From: Eubacteriales Family XIII. Incertae Sedis bacterium
GTDB taxonomy: Bacteria > Bacillota > Clostridia > Peptostreptococcales > Anaerovoracaceae
Reading direction: 5' to 3'
Assembly: GCA_031283865.1 (NCBI GenBank)
Contig: JAITAX010000065.1
Location: forward strand, 1 to 7,186
DNA length: 7,186 nt
Shown here piece after piece: positions 4,816 through 7,186 of the stretch (within the stretch, counting starts at the first letter, position 1; each line of letters opens with the position of its first letter). The position numbers and the translations under genes were made by a program. The notes under the pieces were generated by a model. The model was not told the DNA's origin. It saw nothing but the letters and a program-made list of their open reading frames with translations, and did no database searches.

Positions 4816-7186
4816 ATGAAAAATTTAAAATTGCCCCAAAAATGCTGCTCCCTGTTTCTGTCAGCAACCTTGGTTTTGAGCGCGATACCGGCGTATGCCG
4901 CGGAAACGGAAGCGACGGACGAACTCGGCTTGCGTTTGAGTTATGAGAAGAACATATACGACGTAAACGACACGGCTGTCGTCACGGCCTCGGCTATCAG
5001 TAGTGCTGTGTCGGAGGTCTATTACACTCTGGACGGCAAAGACCCAACGGAAACATCCTCCAAGGCCGCCATTTCAAGCGAAGGCATCAAAATATCCTCG
5101 CCGGGCGCCGACGGCGGAATCGTGACGGTCAAGGTTGCCGCAACACTTGACAGCGTTTCCGAAACCGTAAGTTTGCCCCTATCGTTCTACAGAACGACGC
5201 TGGGCGACGACGACGCTGTTTCGTTAACGGACGGTGCCGATAATACATATTATTTCAGCGACGCGCAGACGGCCTTTGCCGCAGTGGACGATCCGAATAT
5301 CGTAGGCGATGTGACGCTGAAAGTGGTGGGAACCGATGTGACGTATACCGTCGCGAGCGGCACAAGTTCTGCTACCGTTCAGATGTTTTCAGGCGCGACC
5401 GGCGCGGTGACGTTGGATTTGAACGGTAAGGCGCTGAAACTGCGTATGGATATCGAAACGGTATATGCCTATGTCACGATGGCTGTAAACGCTTCGACTT
5501 TTACGATCCTCGACAGCACATTTACGGGAACCGCAACGGACACGAGCGGCAAAGAAAATACGGATGAAGATACTGCATTGAACGCCGGTCTATTGACGCT
5601 GGAAAATGCACTTTTCAGCGTGTCTCAAAAAGAAAACATCACTATGAAAAATGTTAAGATAAATATTTGCGGTTCATACCCAAGGCAAGCCGTGAAAGGT
5701 ACAAATACGGCGTTTGAAATCGAAAATGTATATATTACCCGCGATGTTATTTCCGGAGATGCTTTCGCATTGCTTGAATTTGCGGGTGCCAACGGTTCTG
5801 TTTCAGACAGCGTCATCAAAAATGCGCGCGGATCGGGTATTGCAACCGGCGGTGAAGTGCTTCTAACCAACAATACTGTCATCGTGTCGTCAGCTACAAC
5901 GACACATTACCCTTTGAGCGTAAGTTCGGACGGAATTGCGACAGTGAAAGGCGGTGTGTACAGAAACACTAATAGCACGAATACTAATAGCAATAGCGCA
6001 ATCAGGTGCGCTGCCAGGGCCACCGCGCTTTTACAAAGCGGTGTGTTCTATGGAAATCTATACGCAAACGGCAACACTGCCAAAATCATCCTTTATAGCG
6101 GCTATCACAAAGGCCGTATGACTACTTCCGGTACAGGTTACGCGGCAGCAGAGAATTGCGTCGGACAAGTGATTTCCGGTGGAGAATATGACGGCTATAC
6201 CCTGTATACTCCGCGGGTTTTGCACGAATCCACAGTTCTTGTGCAAGACCTCACCGGAACCGACTTTGCCGCCGCGACCGTGATCGCCTCGGTAGACGGC
6301 GTCGCTCGGCCGAATCTTACAGATGTATATGAAGGCGAAGATGTCACCTATACATTGAGTATTCTGCCAAATTACGCAATAACAAATATCGAATATACGC
6401 CCTCAGACGCAGCCAAACAAGACATCGATTTGACTGATGAATCGAAATTCAGCGTCTCGGGCGACGGTCTGATCGCAACGTATAAGATGACCGTACCGGA
6501 CGGGGATTATACACTGACATTTATACTGACGGAGCAGAAAGAAGCGGAAGCTCCGCCTGTCGCGCAAATCGGAAACGCAGATTACCGCTCCTTGTCCGCA
6601 GCCATAGCGTATCTGAAAGACAACGATGTTCTGAAACTCTTGAGCGATACCGCATACAATGTTCCGCTTGAGTTCAACAAAAACGGGATCGTCATAGATC
6701 TGAACGGGCATACATTGGCGATGGACGTGCCGGATCAAAAAAACGCTGACGGCGCTATTCCCGTTGACAACACATACAGTATCCTGCTTTCCGGCGGGAA
6801 TCTGACAGTGCAAGACAGCAGTTCGGATCATCAAAGCGGCGTACTTTCTTTCGGAGCGCACGCAGGCATTCGCCTTGCCGGAAGCGGCGCGACATTCACC
6901 TTGCAGAGCGGAACATTGCGAAGCGAGAGTACCTTGGCGAACATGTGTACCGTCAGATGCGCGGCCGAGAACGGGATCATCAACATAAACGGCGGCCTGA
7001 TCGACGGACGCATCTGGATGAATGCGGTGGGGAGCAAATTGAACTTCACCGGCGGCAAGTTGGAAACAAACTATGCAAGTTTGGGGATTACCGTAGGCAA
7101 CGAAACAAGCGAAGTCAATATTACGGGCGGTGAAATCCATTCCGGCCCGAATCCAGATGTCACCAGTCTCGCAATCATCAATATTA
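4816..7186 (+). CDS. Large secreted beta-helix surface protein, 3' end outside window
   Basis: The frame opens at ATG 4816 and has 790 complete codons with no stop. GAGG (4799-4802) lies 13 nt upstream, somewhat far; an in-frame TGA at 4798-4800 excludes a longer start. A Sec signal peptide ends near residue 28-29 (SAIPAYA, then AETEAT). Residues about 40-130 resemble the chitobiase C-terminal type Ig-like domain, with YYTLDGKDPTE at 69-79. Beta-helix module 1 has DLNGKALKL (201-209), followed by a Thr/Asn/Gly-rich parallel-beta region to about 470. An Ig-like stretch (about 488-575, YEGEDVTYTL) separates it from module 2, which opens IGNADYRSLSAAIAYL and has DLNGHTLAM (628-636), with further beta-helix rungs to the edge. 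This architecture is known from large surface proteins of gut Firmicutes. Adhesion or glycan binding is an inference. No catalytic motif was seen. The anchor is beyond the window. Confidence 0.85.
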   Translation, partial: MKNLKLPQKCCSLFLSATLVLSAIPAYAAETEATDELGLRLSYEKNIYDVNDTAVVTASAISSAVSEVYYTLDGKDPTETSSKAAISSEGIKISSPGADGGIVTVKVAATLDSVSETVSLPLSFYRTTLGDDDAVSLTDGADNTYYFSDAQTAFAAVDDPNIVGDVTLKVVGTDVTYTVASGTSSATVQMFSGATGAVTLDLNGKALKLRMDIETVYAYVTMAVNASTFTILDSTFTGTATDTSGKENTDEDTALNAGLLTLENALFSVSQKENITMKNVKINICGSYPRQAVKGTNTAFEIENVYITRDVISGDAFALLEFAGANGSVSDSVIKNARGSGIATGGEVLLTNNTVIVSSATTTHYPLSVSSDGIATVKGGVYRNTNSTNTNSNSAIRCAARATALLQSGVFYGNLYANGNTAKIILYSGYHKGRMTTSGTGYAAAENCVGQVISGGEYDGYTLYTPRVLHESTVLVQDLTGTDFAAATVIASVDGVARPNLTDVYEGEDVTYTLSILPNYAITNIEYTPSDAAKQDIDLTDESKFSVSGDGLIATYKMTVPDGDYTLTFILTEQKEAEAPPVAQIGNADYRSLSAAIAYLKDNDVLKLLSDTAYNVPLEFNKNGIVIDLNGHTLAMDVPDQKNADGAIPVDNTYSILLSGGNLTVQDSSSDHQSGVLSFGAHAGIRLAGSGATFTLQSGTLRSESTLANMCTVRCAAENGIININGGLIDGRIWMNAVGSKLNFTGGKLETNYASLGITVGNETSEVNITGGEIHSGPNPDVTSLAIINI
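5968..5997 (+). repeat. Short in-frame repeat encoding an Asn/Ser/Thr tract
   Basis: ACTAATAGC occurs at 5968-5976 and again at 5983-5991, and a third AATAGC follows at 5992-5997. They encode part of the tract NTNSTNTNSNS (residues 384-394) in the beta-helix region. Unit lengths are multiples of three, so changes would alter length rather than frame. Confidence 0.6.

Noticed and set aside
4079..4867. A 262-codon minus-strand frame opposite the small secreted protein
   Set aside because: It is antisense to a gene with a clear signal peptide and ribosome binding site, and it crosses the T8 tract and a terminator. Its product is Arg/His-rich and unlike any family I know.
6403..7140. A 245-codon minus-strand frame opposite the large surface protein
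   Set aside because: The opposite strand carries a long frame with recognisable beta-helix modules. This frame is its mirror image and has no start signal.

Overview
The window suggests a Gram-positive anaerobe of the high-GC Clostridia type, probably host-associated. This is an inference. It rests on a QueT-type transporter, a two-domain glutamine-dependent NAD synthetase, strong AGGAGG ribosome binding sites, Sec signal peptides, and a surface protein built from the DLNGHTL beta-helix modules common in gut Firmicutes. No rRNA, tRNA, CRISPR array, transposase or integrase was seen.

Left part (1-3297), GC-rich housekeeping DNA. The window opens in the 3' end of a queT-like gene on the + strand. 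It converges on nadE (- strand, 270-2261). Upstream of nadE, on the same strand but with its own spacing and promoter, is a winged-helix regulator (2467-3297) that resembles DtxR/MntR proteins at its N-terminus and has a C-terminal half I do not recognise. nadE has a well-formed promoter whose -35 box is one arm of a perfect 15-bp palindrome.

Middle (3298-4174), an 877-bp gap without a convincing protein gene that is nevertheless full of signals. It holds the regulator promoter bracketed by an inverted repeat, a 4 x 8-bp tandem repeat, a terminator-like hairpin on the + strand, a TTCGAA palindrome, an orphan Shine-Dalgarno sequence and two possible + strand promoters. After the second promoter comes a hairpin-rich stretch of about 330 nt (3798-4130) ending in a hairpin and a T8 tract, just before the next gene. 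It is either a long structured 5' leader (riboswitch or attenuator) or a separate small RNA. It matches no RNA family I can name with confidence.

Right part (4175-7186), less GC-rich DNA coding for exported proteins. First comes a 158-aa secreted protein with a faint NEAT-like look, then an intrinsic terminator, then a perfect 7-bp inverted repeat. The largest open frame of the window follows. It starts at ATG 4816, is still open at 7186 (790 complete codons), and encodes a secreted protein with a chitobiase-type Ig-like domain and two beta-helix modules. The two genes may form a cell-surface locus controlled through the structured leader. Nothing in the sequence proves a link to the divergent regulator or to nadE.
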